A stretch of 64,000 bases of DNA from Pantoea sp. (GCF_028283705.1 NZ_JAPWKD010000005.1:248001-312000), one strand, 5' to 3'. Positions 16,980 through 33,287 are shown, counted from the stretch's first letter. Program-made: numbers and translations. The notes: generated from the letters alone by a model not told the origin.

Positions 16980-17861
16980 ATGGATTTACGAGACCTGAAA
17001 CTCTTCCTCCATCTGGCCGAAAGTTGCCACTTTGGCCGCACGGCGCGTGCCATGCATGTGAGTCCGTCCACCTTGTCGCGCCAGATCCAGCGGCTGGAAG
17101 AGGATGTCGGCCACGCGCTGTTTCTGCGTGATAATCGCACTGTGACGCTGACCGAAGCCGGTGAACGGCTACGTCAGTTTGCTCAGCAAACCCTGCTGCA
17201 ATATCAGCAACTGCGTCATGTGATGGACCTGAACGGTCCGTCTCTCAGTGGCGAGCTGCGCCTGTTCTGTTCGGTGACGGCGGCCTACAGCCATCTGCCA
17301 CCGATTCTCGATCGCTTTCGTGCCGAACATCCGCAGGTGGAAATTAAACTGACGACCGGCGATGCCGCTGATGCGATCGAGATGGTGCAGTCCGGTGAGG
17401 CCGACCTGGCGATTGCCGGTCGTCCTGAATCGCTGCCTGCCAGCATAGATTTTACGCCACTTGGGCTGATTCCGCTGGTGCTGATTGCCCCGGCGCTACC
17501 TTGTCCGGTCCGCAGCCAGGCGACACAGGACGAGCCTGACTGGTCCCTGATTCCGTTTATCCTGCCGGAACAAGGGCCTGCGCGACGTGGCATTGATTTG
17601 TGGTTCCGCCGCCGCCGTATCCCCAATCCGCTGATTTATGCCACGGTATCGGGCCATGAAGCGATTGTGTCGATGGTGGCGCTGGGCTGTGGCATTGCGC
17701 TGCTGCCGGATGTGGTGCTGGAAAACAGCCCGGAGCCGGTGCGTAATCGCGTGCTGGTGCTGGAGAATGTCGAGTCGGTTGCGCCACTCGAACTGGGCGT
17801 GTGCGTACAAAAAAAGCGGCTCGGGGAGCCGCTTATCAATGCTTTCTGGAACCTGCTGTAA
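16980..17861 (+). CDS. ilvY: LysR-family activator IlvY
   Basis: A 293-residue LysR-type regulator that activates ilvC in response to its substrates and represses itself. Helix-turn-helix at about residues 16-40 (FGRTARAMHVSPSTLSRQIQ), then the two-lobed inducer domain. Position, divergent orientation and length match E. coli IlvY. The stop codon directly abuts the stop of the convergent ilvA, with no base between them. The last 18 codons also contain, on the other strand, the ilvGMEDA terminator. Confidence 0.95.
   Translation: MDLRDLKLFLHLAESCHFGRTARAMHVSPSTLSRQIQRLEEDVGHALFLRDNRTVTLTEAGERLRQFAQQTLLQYQQLRHVMDLNGPSLSGELRLFCSVTAAYSHLPPILDRFRAEHPQVEIKLTTGDAADAIEMVQSGEADLAIAGRPESLPASIDFTPLGLIPLVLIAPALPCPVRSQATQDEPDWSLIPFILPEQGPARRGIDLWFRRRRIPNPLIYATVSGHEAIVSMVALGCGIALLPDVVLENSPEPVRNRVLVLENVESVAPLELGVCVQKKRLGEPLINAFWNLL
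17809..17834 (-). terminator. ilvLGMEDA operon terminator inside the ilvY 3' coding end
   Basis: On the minus strand a perfect 9-bp stem AAGCGGCTC/GAGCCGCTT with a CCC loop is followed by seven T. It begins 28 bp after the ilvA stop and lies wholly within ilvY codons for the QKKRLGEPLI region. No other terminator separates the two convergent genes. Confidence 0.88.
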
Positions 17862-19409
17862 TTACTGACCCGCGAGGAAGAAGCGGAACGCCGGGTTATT
17901 GACTTCATCGTGGAAGTCATAACCCAGCGCCATGAGATGCTCCTCAAAGCGCGGCTCATCCTCACCCAGCTCAAACGCCGCCAGCACCCGACCGTAATCC
18001 GTACCGTGGCTGCGATAGTGGAACAGCGAGATATTCCAGTGCGTACCCAGCGTTTGCAGGAACTTCAGCAACGCGCCGGGTGCTTCCGGGAATTCAAAGC
18101 TGAACAGACGTTCACGCAGCGGTTTGGAGGGACGGCCACCCACCATGTAGCGCACGTGCAGCTTGGCCATCTCATCGTCGGACAAATCCACCACGTTATA
18201 GCCACCCTGCGTCAGCTGGCTGATGATTTCACTGCGCTCCTCCAGCCCGCGCGTTAAACGCACGCCGACGAAGATGCAGGCGTTGTCGGCATCCGCGTAA
18301 CGATAGTTGAACTCGGTCACTGACCGACCACCCAGCGTCTGGCAAAACTTCAGGAAGCTGCCCTGCTGCTCAGGAATGGTTACCGCCAGCAGCGCTTCAC
18401 GCTGCTCGCCCAGTTCGCAACGCTCGGAGACGTAGCGCAGACCGTGGAAATTCACGTTCGCCCCGGAGAGGACATGCGCCAGACGTTCGCCTTTGATGTC
18501 GTGCTGCTGGATGTATTTCTTCATCCCGGCCAGCGCCAGTGCCCCGGAAGGCTCCGCCACCGCACGCACATCCTCAAACAAATCCTTGACCGCCGCGCAG
18601 ATGGCATCGCTATCCACGGTGATGATGTCGTCGATATATTCCTGGCACAGACGGAAGGTTTCGTCGCCGATACGCTTCACCGCCACGCCTTCAGCAAACA
18701 AGCCCACACGCGCCAGATCGACCGGATGACCGGCATCCAGCGCCGCTTTCAGGCAGGCAGAATCTTCGGACTCGACGGCGATCACTTTGATCTGCGGCAT
18801 CAGCTGCTTGATCAACACCGCCACACCCGCCGCCAGACCGCCGCCGCCCACTGGCACGAACACGCGATCAAGATGCGCATCCTGTTGCAGCAGTTCCATC
18901 GCCAGCGTCCCCTGTCCGGCGATCACCGCCGGATGGTCAAACGGTGGCACGAAGGTGTAACCCTGCTGCTCCGCCAGTTCAATCGCCTTGGCTTTCGCCT
19001 CGTCGAAGTTGGCTCCATAGAGGTAAGCCTCACCGCCAAATGCGCGCACTGCATCAACCTTGATATCTGCCGTGGCCAGCGGCATCACAATCAGTGATTT
19101 GATGCCAAGCCGGCTGGCCGAGAGCGCCACGCCCTGCGCATGGTTACCGGCCGATGCCGTCACCACGCCGCGCGCTTTTTGCTCTTCGTTTAGCCCGGCA
19201 ATCATCGCGTAAGCCCCACGCAGCTTAAAGCTGTGCACCGGCTGACGATCTTCACGCTTCACCAGAATGGTGTTGCCAAGACGCGATGAAATTTTTTCCA
19301 TTTTCTGTAACGGCGTCACCTGGGCGATTTCATACACCGGTGAACGCAATACCGCGCGCAAATACTCCGCGCCGCAGGGCGCCGCGGGTAGCGGTTGAGA
19401 CTCAGCCAT
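17862..19409 (-). CDS. ilvA: threonine deaminase (threonine ammonia-lyase)
   Basis: A 515-residue PLP enzyme converting threonine to 2-oxobutyrate, the first committed step of isoleucine synthesis and inhibited by isoleucine. The PLP lysine is in HSFKLRGAYAM, the phosphate-binding loop is GGGGLAAG, and the C-terminal third holds two ACT-like regulatory repeats (each beginning near RERLFSFEFPE or EALLAVTIPE). This two-repeat biosynthetic form differs from the short catabolic TdcB. It is the last gene of ilvLGMEDA, 3 bp after ilvD. Confidence 0.97.
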   Translation of the reverse strand: MAESQPLPAAPCGAEYLRAVLRSPVYEIAQVTPLQKMEKISSRLGNTILVKREDRQPVHSFKLRGAYAMIAGLNEEQKARGVVTASAGNHAQGVALSASRLGIKSLIVMPLATADIKVDAVRAFGGEAYLYGANFDEAKAKAIELAEQQGYTFVPPFDHPAVIAGQGTLAMELLQQDAHLDRVFVPVGGGGLAAGVAVLIKQLMPQIKVIAVESEDSACLKAALDAGHPVDLARVGLFAEGVAVKRIGDETFRLCQEYIDDIITVDSDAICAAVKDLFEDVRAVAEPSGALALAGMKKYIQQHDIKGERLAHVLSGANVNFHGLRYVSERCELGEQREALLAVTIPEQQGSFLKFCQTLGGRSVTEFNYRYADADNACIFVGVRLTRGLEERSEIISQLTQGGYNVVDLSDDEMAKLHVRYMVGGRPSKPLRERLFSFEFPEAPGALLKFLQTLGTHWNISLFHYRSHGTDYGRVLAAFELGEDEPRFEEHLMALGYDFHDEVNNPAFRFFLAGQ

Positions 19410-19412
19410 CTG

Positions 19413-21263
<1,851 letters not shown>

Positions 21264-21323
21264 GCTCTATTTACTCCAGTAAGAAAGGGCACGCGGACGC
21301 CTGAACGCCCGCGCAAAGTCTTG

Positions 21324-22253
21324 TTATGCGTTAACCGGATCCAGCCAGCCCCATTTGTCTTCAGTTTCGCCGGTGAACAGGCCAAAGAACGCCTGCTGAA
21401 TGCGTTTGGTCACCGGACCGCATTTGCCTGCGCCAACCTGGATACCGTCTACGCTACGTACCGGGGTGATTTCCGCTGCAGTACCGGACATGAACACTTC
21501 GTCAGCCAGGTACAGTGATTCGCGTGACAGTACCTGCTCGCGCACTTCGATACCCATGTCTTTTGCCAGTTTGATGATGGCGTCACGGGTGATGCCAGGC
21601 AGCGCAGAAGAGGTGAACGGCGGCGTGAACAGGATGCCATCTTTCACTTCGAACAGGTTTTCACCGGCCCCTTCTGAAATATAGCCGTTGGTGTCGAGAG
21701 CGATACCTTCCTGATAACCGTGGCGGCGCGCTTCGCTACCTACCAGCAGAGAAGACAGGTAGTTACCACCGGCTTTTGCCGCAGTCGGCAGGGTGTTCGG
21801 TGCCACGCGGTTCCAGGAAGACACCATCGCGTCGATGCCCTGCTCCAGCGCTTCGGCACCCAGGTAAGCACCCCACGGGAACGCGGCGATGATCACATCG
21901 GTGGTGTAGCCATCTGGCGGGTTCACACCCAGGCCCACGTCGCCCACGAAAGCCAGCGGACGGATGTAGGCGCTTTTCAGTTTATTGACGCGCAGCACTT
22001 CGCGGCAGGCTTCCATCAGCTCATCTACGCTGGCTTCGATCGGGAAGCGGTAGATTTTGGCGGAGTCGTGCAGACGCTGCATGTGTTCGCGATGACGGAA
22101 CACCACCGGGCCTTTGTGAGAGTCGTAGCAACGCACGCCCTCAAACACAGAAGTACCGTAATGCAACGCGTGAGACATGACGCTAACCTTAGCGTCTTCC
22201 CACTTAACCATCTCCCCATTGAACCAAATAAAGTCTGCTTTCTTCGTACTCAT
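21324..22253 (-). CDS. ilvE: branched-chain amino acid aminotransferase
   Basis: A 309-residue fold-type IV PLP aminotransferase making valine, leucine and isoleucine. The Schiff-base lysine is in TAAKAGGNYLSSL at about residue 160, and the C-terminal signature EVFMSGTAAEITPV is present. AAGGAAAT precedes the ATG. It follows ilvM by 18 bp in the ilvLGMEDA operon. Confidence 0.98.
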   Translation of the reverse strand: MSTKKADFIWFNGEMVKWEDAKVSVMSHALHYGTSVFEGVRCYDSHKGPVVFRHREHMQRLHDSAKIYRFPIEASVDELMEACREVLRVNKLKSAYIRPLAFVGDVGLGVNPPDGYTTDVIIAAFPWGAYLGAEALEQGIDAMVSSWNRVAPNTLPTAAKAGGNYLSSLLVGSEARRHGYQEGIALDTNGYISEGAGENLFEVKDGILFTPPFTSSALPGITRDAIIKLAKDMGIEVREQVLSRESLYLADEVFMSGTAAEITPVRSVDGIQVGAGKCGPVTKRIQQAFFGLFTGETEDKWGWLDPVNA

Positions 22254-22271
22254 TGTTATTTCCTTTCGCGA

Positions 22272-22529
22272 CTAGGCACGGATTTGTTGTGTTGTCTGTT
22301 GTTGGATTTGGACGCAAGCGACATCCATCAGTTTACTTAACTGCGAAGACAGTAAATCGACTGAGCGCTGGCTGGCAACGGTCATTTCAATATTAATGTT
22401 TTCCGTATTAGCGGCTGATGCCATGTTCATGGCGCACACCTGGAAACCACGGTGGCGCACGACACGCAAAATGCGTTCCAATATTTCAGGGCGGAAGCGG
22501 GCCTCGATAGACAATTGATGCTGGTTCAT
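22272..22529 (-). CDS. ilvM: acetolactate synthase II small (regulatory) subunit
   Basis: An 85-residue single ACT domain protein, the small subunit needed for activity of AHAS II. The family start [20 protein letters not shown] is present. Its ATG overlaps the ilvG stop (ATGA), indicating translational coupling to the large subunit. Confidence 0.97.
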   Translation of the reverse strand: MNQHQLSIEARFRPEILERILRVVRHRGFQVCAMNMASAANTENINIEMTVASQRSVDLLSSQLSKLMDVACVQIQQQTTQQIRA

Positions 22530-24172
22530 GCGGTTTTCTCCATCATGTTTGCGTTGCTGGCACCTGGTGGCACCAATGGCCAGACGTTTTCATGCTCATC
22601 AATCGAAACATGCAGGAAGTAAGGACCTTCACTGTTCAGCAGAGCATCAAGGGCGGCGTCGACCTGATCTTTACGGGTAATACGCTGGCCGGGGATATCA
22701 AACGCGCTGGCCAGCGTCAGGAAATCGGGGTTATCAGTCAGGATGGTTTCGCTGTAGCGACCATCAAAGAACAGCTGTTGCCACTGGCGTACCATACCAA
22801 GCCGTTGGTTATCCAGCAGCAGGATTTTCACCGGCAGTTTGCCGCGCTTGATGGTGCCCAGCTCCTGGATGTTCATCATGATGGAGCCGTCGCCGGATAC
22901 GCAGATCACCGTATCGTCCGGGCGGGCGACTTGAGCGCCTATCGCTGCTGGCAGGCCAAAGCCCATGGTGCCGAGGCCGCTGGAAGTAATAAAATTTTCC
23001 GGCGCGCTGAACGACATATGCTGTGCAGCCCACATCTGATGCTGCCCAACGTCGGTGGTAACCACGGCGCTGGCCGCTTTGCGATCGGAAAGTTGCTTCA
23101 GCAGCAGTGGCGCGTAAATCGCTTCACCAGGATGATCGTAACGCCAGCTAAATTCAGCCTTCAGCATTTTCACTTCGGTGCGCCACGCGTCGATTTGCAG
23201 CGGCATACTCAGTGCTGGCAGCACCTGATTCAGGTCGCCCTGCAATGAAACGTGAGCACGGCGCAGTTTGTTCAGCTCGGCAGGATCAATATCGAGATGG
23301 ATGACGCTGGCGTGCGGCGCGAAGGTATCGAGCTTACCGGTGACGCGGTCGTCGAAACGCGCGCCAACGGCGATCAGTAAGTCACACTCCTGCACCGCAA
23401 TGTTTGCCGCCTTGGTGCCATGCATGCCCAGCATGCCGAGGTAGACTTCGCTGCTGGCATCAGCACTGCCCAGACCTTTCAGGGTGGCAACCATCGGAAT
23501 GCCGGTATCGATCGCCATGGCACGCAGTGCCGGAACGGCATGCGCCATACCCACGCCGCCACCGATGTACAGCATGGGTTTTTTCGCCTGGGCCATCAGT
23601 GCGCGCGCTTCCGCGATTTGCTGTGCCGAGTGGATCGGCGCTTCTTCGACTGGCAGCAGCCGCGGTGTCGGTTCACCTCTGGCAACCTGAATATCTTTCG
23701 GGATATCAACCAGAACCGGGCCTGGACGGCCTGACTGGGCGATGGCAAAGGCTTCTGCCATCACTGAAGGTAAATCATCAAGGGATTCAACGAGGAAACT
23801 GTGCTTGGTGCAGGCCAGCGACAAGCCGAGAACATCGATTTCCTGGAATGCATCGGTGCCGATAAATGGGGAGGCAACCTGTCCGGTAATCGCCACCACC
23901 GGGATGGAGTCCATCATCGCGTCGGCTAAACCGGTGATCAGGTTAGTCGCCCCCGGGCCCGAGGTGGCGATACAGACACCGGTTTTACCTGTGGCACGCG
24001 CATAACCAATCGCCGCCATCACCGCACCTTGCTCATGCCGACACAGTAGGTGTTCCACGCCGCCATCGTAGAGCGCATCGTACACTGGCATGATGGCACC
24101 GCCAGGATATCCAAACACGGTCTCAACACCCTGCGCGCGTAAACTTTGAACTACCCACTGTGCACCTGTCAT
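22526..24172 (-). CDS. ilvG: acetolactate synthase II large subunit
   Basis: A 548-residue ThDP/FAD enzyme condensing pyruvate with pyruvate or 2-oxobutyrate. Start [20 protein letters not shown]; catalytic Glu in the LCRHEQGA region; ThDP motif beginning GDGSIMMN and ending in LLLDNQ. The frame is intact from end to end, unlike E. coli K-12, where a frameshift inactivates ilvG and makes the strain valine-sensitive. ATG 24172 is chosen because it begins the conserved protein; the frame is open 10 codons further up. First structural gene after the attenuator. Confidence 0.97.
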   Translation of the reverse strand: MTGAQWVVQSLRAQGVETVFGYPGGAIMPVYDALYDGGVEHLLCRHEQGAVMAAIGYARATGKTGVCIATSGPGATNLITGLADAMMDSIPVVAITGQVASPFIGTDAFQEIDVLGLSLACTKHSFLVESLDDLPSVMAEAFAIAQSGRPGPVLVDIPKDIQVARGEPTPRLLPVEEAPIHSAQQIAEARALMAQAKKPMLYIGGGVGMAHAVPALRAMAIDTGIPMVATLKGLGSADASSEVYLGMLGMHGTKAANIAVQECDLLIAVGARFDDRVTGKLDTFAPHASVIHLDIDPAELNKLRRAHVSLQGDLNQVLPALSMPLQIDAWRTEVKMLKAEFSWRYDHPGEAIYAPLLLKQLSDRKAASAVVTTDVGQHQMWAAQHMSFSAPENFITSSGLGTMGFGLPAAIGAQVARPDDTVICVSGDGSIMMNIQELGTIKRGKLPVKILLLDNQRLGMVRQWQQLFFDGRYSETILTDNPDFLTLASAFDIPGQRITRKDQVDAALDALLNSEGPYFLHVSIDEHENVWPLVPPGASNANMMEKTA

Positions 24173-24265
24173 GGTTATTCTCCTGTATCCCTGCGGGAAC
24201 AACAGAATTTTATGCTACTGTTCATTATCTGTTCCTCGATGATTCGCTGATATTTTGCCTGGTCG

Positions 24266-24302
24266 AAAAAAAACCCCCGGACCTTTCGGTGCGGGGGTTT
24301 TT
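24266..24302 (-). terminator. ilvGMEDA attenuator terminator
   Basis: On the minus strand a hairpin with stem AAACCCCCG/CGGGGGTTT and a nested ACC/GGT is followed by a long T run. It lies between the ilvL stop and ilvG. Fast translation of the BCAA-rich ilvL peptide lets it form; stalling would favour the alternative pairing. Confidence 0.93.
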
Positions 24303-24321
24303 GGAATTCCAGGCTTGATTT

Positions 24322-24420
24322 TTAAGCCTTTCTTTCTCCAAGCGTAGCCCCGCACGGTGGGATAATAATCACCACCACGCTAATCACGACTAGGCTAATC
24401 ACTTGTAGAAGGGCTTTCAT
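24322..24420 (-). CDS. ilvL: ilv operon leader peptide IlvL
   Basis: A 32-residue leader peptide starting MKALLQVISLVVISVVVIII and ending PPCGATLGERKA; E. coli IlvL is also 32 residues with the same core. It holds 6 Val, 5 Ile and 4 Leu, and two of the Leu codons are the rare CTA. Ribosome stalling on uncharged Val, Ile or Leu tRNA controls the attenuator downstream. The peptide has no other known function. Confidence 0.96.
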   Translation of the reverse strand: MKALLQVISLVVISVVVIIIPPCGATLGERKA

Positions 24421-24748
24421 GTGTTGTTCGTTTTTTCGATTGTTCGAAGTAATACCTACAGAGTTACCATAGTTATCTGTGCATTGACAATAATTTTCAT
24501 CAGGAATTTTTATGACGTTGCGCTTCAGTCTCAGTTATCACTTTGTAAGTAAAGGGTTATTTACATTCGTGATAAATATTCATTACGACCGCGACGTAAT
24601 CTTTCATTCTGATTTGGCAAGCGGCTTCCAAAATCTCTTAACGTGCTGCAAAAAACCGTGAAATAACGGAATCAAACGCGCAGTGATGATCATCTGGATT
24701 CGATCTCTCATTGTGAGGCGCGCAGGATAGAGCTAACAAGGAGAGGTT
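24421..24748. promoter_or_regulatory. divergent promoter region ilvL / comM
   Basis: This 328-bp AT-rich region separates the ilvL start from the divergent comM. On the minus strand TTGTCA (24486-24491) is a plausible -35 for ilvLG, but no strong -10 at standard spacing is clear. AAGGAGAGG precedes comM. No other gene is seen. Confidence 0.4.
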
Positions 24749-26269
24749 ATGTCTTTATCCCGGGTTTTAACACGCGCGGCACTGGGCGTTCAGGCACCAC
24801 TGGTGACAGTGGAAGTGCATATCAGTAACGGCCTGCCCGCTTTAACGCTGGTCGGTTTGCCAGAGACAACGGTGAAAGAGGCGCGGGAACGGGTTCGCAG
24901 CGCCATCATCAACAGCGGTTTTACCTTTCCGGCAAAGCGCGTCACGATCAATCTTGGCCCCGCTGATCTGCCCAAAGAGGGTGGGCGCTACGACCTGCCA
25001 ATCGCCATTGCGATTCTCGCTGCCTCAGAGCAGCTTCCAGACGCCAAACTCACTCAATATGAATTCCTGGGTGAATTAACGCTAAACGGCTCGCTCTGTG
25101 GCGTTCAGGCCGCCATTCCCGCAGCGATGGCAGCGCTGCATGCTGGCCGGCAAATGATTCTCTCTGAACAAAATCAGCAGGATGTGGGTTTAATCCGCGA
25201 AGGTGTGACTCTCGTTGGTAAGCATCTGCTTGAAATCTGCGCATTTCTCCATAACCAGGCAGAGTTAACCGTTGCCCACTACCAGCCTGAAGCGATCAAC
25301 AAAGAAACACAGGACCTGAGCGATATCATTGGTCAGGAACAGGGACGCCGCGCGCTAGAGATCACTGCGGCTGGCGGGCACAACCTGCTGCTGCTCGGTC
25401 CACCTGGTACCGGGAAAACCATGTTGGCCACCCGCTTACCCGGTATCATGCCGCCACTGAGCGACCAGGAAGCGCTGGAGTGCGCGGCCATTGCCAGTCT
25501 TGTCAGTAGCGGCAATATCCATCGTCAGTGGCGTAAGCGCCCGTTTCGCGCCCCACATCATAGCGCTTCGCTGTATGCCTTAATTGGTGGCGGCTCTTTA
25601 CCGCGTCCGGGAGAAATCTCTCTGGCGCACAATGGCGTACTGTTCCTGGATGAGCTGCCGGAGTTCGAACGCAAAGTTCTGGACTCCCTGCGGGAACCGA
25701 TTGAATCCGGAGAGATCGCGATATCCCGAACCCGGGCAAAAGTGACCTATCCTGCCCGCTTTCAATTGATTGCAGCAATGAATCCGAGCCCCACAGGCCA
25801 TTATCAGGGAACGCATAATCGCTGCACGCCACAGCAGATATTGCGCTATCTGAGCCGTCTTTCTGGCCCCTTTCTCGACCGCTTCGATCTGTCACTGGAA
25901 ATACCGCTTCTGCCCAACGGTACGCTCAGCCAGAAGCAACAGCGCAGCGAAAGTAGTGCCGATGTGCTGCAACGTGTTCTCGAGGCGCGGCAACGTCAAA
26001 TCAATCGCAGCGGGAAAGTAAATGCGCATTTATCTAATGCAGATATCCAGCGCTGGTGTGAACTGCTTCAGGATGATGCGAAGTGGCTTGAAGAAGTACT
26101 GAATTCACTGGGGTTATCAGTGCGCGCCTGGCAACGCATCCTGAAAGTGGCAAGAACTATCGCAGATCTGGCAGGAGAAACGCAGATTACCCGTCTTCAC
26201 CTGCAGGAAGCGGTGGGGTATCGCAGTATCGACCGGTTAATGATTTTTCTGCACAAAAGTCTGGAATAA
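24749..26269 (+). CDS. comM: ComM/YifB, Mg-chelatase-like AAA+ helicase
   Basis: A 506-residue AAA+ protein. It has an N-terminal ChlI-type domain (about 1-180), an ATPase core with Walker A GPPGTGKT near residue 220 and Walker B VLFLDELPE, and a C-terminal Mg-chelatase-type domain. In competent bacteria ComM is a branch-migration helicase aiding natural transformation; in non-competent enterobacteria (YifB) its role is less clear. Divergent from ilvL, as in E. coli. Confidence 0.95.
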   Translation: MSLSRVLTRAALGVQAPLVTVEVHISNGLPALTLVGLPETTVKEARERVRSAIINSGFTFPAKRVTINLGPADLPKEGGRYDLPIAIAILAASEQLPDAKLTQYEFLGELTLNGSLCGVQAAIPAAMAALHAGRQMILSEQNQQDVGLIREGVTLVGKHLLEICAFLHNQAELTVAHYQPEAINKETQDLSDIIGQEQGRRALEITAAGGHNLLLLGPPGTGKTMLATRLPGIMPPLSDQEALECAAIASLVSSGNIHRQWRKRPFRAPHHSASLYALIGGGSLPRPGEISLAHNGVLFLDELPEFERKVLDSLREPIESGEIAISRTRAKVTYPARFQLIAAMNPSPTGHYQGTHNRCTPQQILRYLSRLSGPFLDRFDLSLEIPLLPNGTLSQKQQRSESSADVLQRVLEARQRQINRSGKVNAHLSNADIQRWCELLQDDAKWLEEVLNSLGLSVRAWQRILKVARTIADLAGETQITRLHLQEAVGYRSIDRLMIFLHKSLE

Positions 26270-26271
26270 AA

Positions 26272-26291
26272 AACGGGGCATTTGCCCCGTT
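26272..26291 (-). terminator. intrinsic terminator of maoP
   Basis: Stem AACGGGGCA/TGCCCCGTT with a 2-nt loop; on the minus strand TTTTTTATT follows. It lies just after the maoP stop and immediately after the convergent comM stop, so it may serve both genes. Confidence 0.85.
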
Positions 26292-26294
26292 ATC

Positions 26295-26633
26295 TTAGTC
26301 TTCGCTGTCGCTGTAGTCTTCGACACTGTCCATCTGCGGCTTGCCGCCGGAAAGCGTGTGAAAACGCTTAGGACGCTTGATACGTGCGGTATATTTCGAC
26401 CATACACGTTCAGCTTCCGTTTGCGGCTCACGAATACCACGACATACTTCAAGAAATAAACGCTCTTCTTCCGTCACCGGCTCACGCTTTGCCAGGTCCA
26501 GTTCATTAAAGGCATAACCGTGGCGCTCAAGAAGCGTAGCTTCTTTAATGGTGAAGTCACCATGACGCGAAAAACCACGAGGGTAATGTTTGTTATCAAA
26601 GAAACGATTCGTTGTTGCGAAGCTGTCCGCCAT
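26295..26633 (-). CDS. maoP: macrodomain Ori protein MaoP (YifE)
   Basis: A 112-residue DUF413 protein nearly identical in outline to E. coli YifE/MaoP ([18 protein letters not shown] near the start; acidic tail [11 protein letters not shown]). In E. coli it acts with the nearby maoS site to organise the Ori macrodomain of the nucleoid. The maoP-hdfR gap (26634-26754) is where maoS lies in E. coli; I cannot confirm the site by eye. Confidence 0.93.
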   Translation of the reverse strand: MADSFATTNRFFDNKHYPRGFSRHGDFTIKEATLLERHGYAFNELDLAKREPVTEEERLFLEVCRGIREPQTEAERVWSKYTARIKRPKRFHTLSGGKPQMDSVEDYSDSED

Positions 26634-26754
26634 TTTACACGCTCCTGATTCTCATATGGCCGTGCTATTTATGGCGCGGAGTATTAGATAGGCTTGACAG
26701 AGTGTAAAACAAAACATTTAAATCAACACGACAAACATTTTTTGGGAGAATGCT

Positions 26755-27576
26755 GTGGATACGGAATTACTGAAAACTTTCCTCGAAGTGAGCAGAACAC
26801 GTCATTTCGGGCGCGCTGCTGAAGCGCTTTACCTCACGCAATCTGCCGTTAGTTTCCGCATTCGCCAACTGGAAAATCAGCTGGGCGTTAACCTTTTTAC
26901 TCGCCATCGTAATAACATCCGGCTGACTTCAGCAGGTGAGCGTTTATTGCCCTACGCTGAAAGCCTGATGAGCACCTGGTTGATGGCTAAGAAGGAAGTT
27001 TCGCATACACAGCAACATCATGAGCTTTCTATCGGGGCCAGTGCTTCACTCTGGGAAGCCTACCTAACCCCCTGGCTACAATCGCTTTATGAGAACAGAG
27101 AAAGCCTGCATCTTGAGGCGCGAATCGCACAACGGCATTTGCTGGTAAAGCAGCTACATGAACGACAGCTTGATCTTTTGATCACCACGGAAGCACCGAA
27201 GATGGATGAATTGACCAGCCAGCAAATTGGTCACATTTCACTCGCGTTATTTCGTGCACGTAAAACTGAGAAACGTGAAAAATATGATTACATTAAACTG
27301 GAATGGGGAGCAGATTTTCACCAACACGAAAATTATCTGTCAAGTGATGACGTTCCGGTATTAACAACAACTTCGGCGCATGTTACCCGAGAATTGCTGC
27401 ATACAACGGGTGCTTGTGCATTTTTACCTGATTTCTGGCATGGCACTTATAGCGATCTGATGGTTATTCCTGATACACCTGTCGCTGTCAGACCGTTATA
27501 TGCGGTATGGCTTCAGAATAGCGATCAGCAGGCGCACATTCGGCAGCTGCTTAAATATCCGGTATTGACACATTGA
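26755..27576 (+). CDS. hdfR: LysR-family regulator HdfR
   Basis: A 273-residue LysR-type regulator. The start [20 protein letters not shown] and HTH segment [18 protein letters not shown] match E. coli HdfR, which represses the flagellar master operon flhDC. The start codon is GTG with GGGAG 6 bp upstream. Divergent from maoP and convergent with the rRNA operon, the same neighbours as beside E. coli rrnC. Confidence 0.94.
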   Translation: MDTELLKTFLEVSRTRHFGRAAEALYLTQSAVSFRIRQLENQLGVNLFTRHRNNIRLTSAGERLLPYAESLMSTWLMAKKEVSHTQQHHELSIGASASLWEAYLTPWLQSLYENRESLHLEARIAQRHLLVKQLHERQLDLLITTEAPKMDELTSQQIGHISLALFRARKTEKREKYDYIKLEWGADFHQHENYLSSDDVPVLTTTSAHVTRELLHTTGACAFLPDFWHGTYSDLMVIPDTPVAVRPLYAVWLQNSDQQAHIRQLLKYPVLTH

Positions 27577-27645
27577 GGTAATAAAACGGGAAGGGTTTGA
27601 GTGGATATTGGTGAAGCTCAACTCTCTTCACCACTAAATTTAGAA

Positions 27646-27676
27646 CAAAAAAAATCCTTTGCCTAAGCAAAGGATT
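27646..27676 (-). terminator. rRNA operon terminator
   Basis: Perfect 10-bp stem AATCCTTTGC/GCAAAGGATT on the minus strand followed by a T run, directly after tRNA-Trp. It ends the 16S-to-tRNA-Trp transcript. Confidence 0.9.
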
Positions 27677-27682
27677 GTTTTC

Positions 27683-27758
<76 letters not shown>

Positions 27759-27767
27759 AAATGAGGG

Positions 27768-27844
27768 TGGCGGTGCGGACGGGACTCGAACCCGCGACCC
27801 CCGGCGTGACAGGCCGGTATTCTAACCGACTGAACTACCGCACC
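27768..27844 (-). tRNA. aspT: tRNA-Asp (GTC)
   Basis: A 77-nt cloverleaf with D-arm AGTTCAGTCGGTTAGAA, anticodon loop CTGTCAC (anticodon GTC) and encoded CCA. It lies 9 bp before tRNA-Trp, downstream of 5S rRNA. Confidence 0.97.
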
Positions 27845-27916
27845 ACCGAATACTGCATTACCAGCGGGGTCTCGCTGATAACCGGTGTTACCTTTTCAGG
27901 TAAGTACCTTAAATTG

Positions 27917-28036
27917 ATGCCTGGCAGTTCCCTACTCTCGCATGGGGAGGCCCCACACTACCATCGGCGCTACGGCGTTTCACTTCTGAGTTCGGCATGG
28001 GGTCAGGTGGGACCACCGCGCTACAGCCGCCAGGCA
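27917..28036 (-). rRNA. rrf: 5S ribosomal RNA
   Basis: 120 nt, beginning TGCCTGGCGGC and ending CTGCCAGGCAT, with the usual CCCACCTGACCCC and GAACTCAGAAGTGAAAC segments. The ends pair with each other. Confidence 0.97.
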
Positions 28037-28140
28037 AATTCTGTCTATCCGTACCGCCCTCTCAGGCCGCACGAATCTATCCGGATGAACCAAGCTGAAA
28101 ATCTTCTCTGGTCTCTCAACCAAAACGCCTCTGGCGTTGT

Positions 28141-31044
<2,904 letters not shown>

Positions 31045-31174
31045 TCACAACCCACAGGCGTTTTGCAACGCTTATGAATCGCAAGCTTTTGAGAGACTCG
31101 AACGCGCCGCTTTCATTTCTTATTACGGAGAAATGAAACAACGCGTCGTTTCAAATTTTCAGCTTGTTCCGGAT

Positions 31175-31186
31175 TGTTAAAGAGCA
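31175..31186 (-). promoter_or_regulatory. boxA antitermination element in 16S-23S spacer
   Basis: On the minus strand TGCTCTTTAACA, the standard boxA loading Nus factors before 23S rRNA transcription. The same 12-mer occurs in the leader at 33288-33299. Confidence 0.9.
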
Positions 31187-31240
31187 AATACTTCGCAGCA
31201 CACCGTTTCCGGTACGCTCTGAAGTATTGAAGTACTGTAA

Positions 31241-31316
31241 TGGTGGAGCTAAGCGGGATCGAACCGCTGACCTCCTGCGTGCAAGGCAGGCGCTCTCCCA
31301 GCTGAGCTATAGCCCC
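31241..31316 (-). tRNA. alaT: tRNA-Ala (TGC)
   Basis: 76 nt, starting GGGGCTATAGCTCAGCTGG with encoded CCA; anticodon TGC in CTTGCACG. It is the second spacer tRNA between 16S and 23S. Confidence 0.97.
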
Positions 31317-31467
31317 ATACAGTTACTGCAGAGACCACTACTACCACTCAACCGAGTTCACATTCTTCAGACAAAAGAAGAATGCAATTTCTGCTCAGGC
31401 AGGGCATGCGAAAGGGAAGTTTACGTCGGTAAACGACCGCGCGCATAACGCAGCATGAGAAGAAATT

Positions 31468-31544
<77 letters not shown>

Positions 31545-31617
31545 GTAGAGGTTTTTCTGCTCGTTACTTTTCTATCAGACAATCTGTGTGAGCACTTCGC
31601 GGGAAAGTATCTTCAGG

Positions 31618-33159
<1,542 letters not shown>

Positions 33160-33287
33160 AAAGTTTGATGCTCAAAGAATTAAACTTCGTAATGAATTAC
33201 GTGTTCACTCTTGAGACTTGATATTTTTTAAGTCCGTAGACTTTTGATATCAATCCTGCGAGTGCCCACACAGATTGTCTGATAAAT

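Noticed and set aside
18444..19097. Antisense open frames within ilvA and ilvD (also 20226-20867)
   Set aside because: Low-complexity His/Arg/Gln-rich products opposite well-conserved enzymes; no initiation signals.
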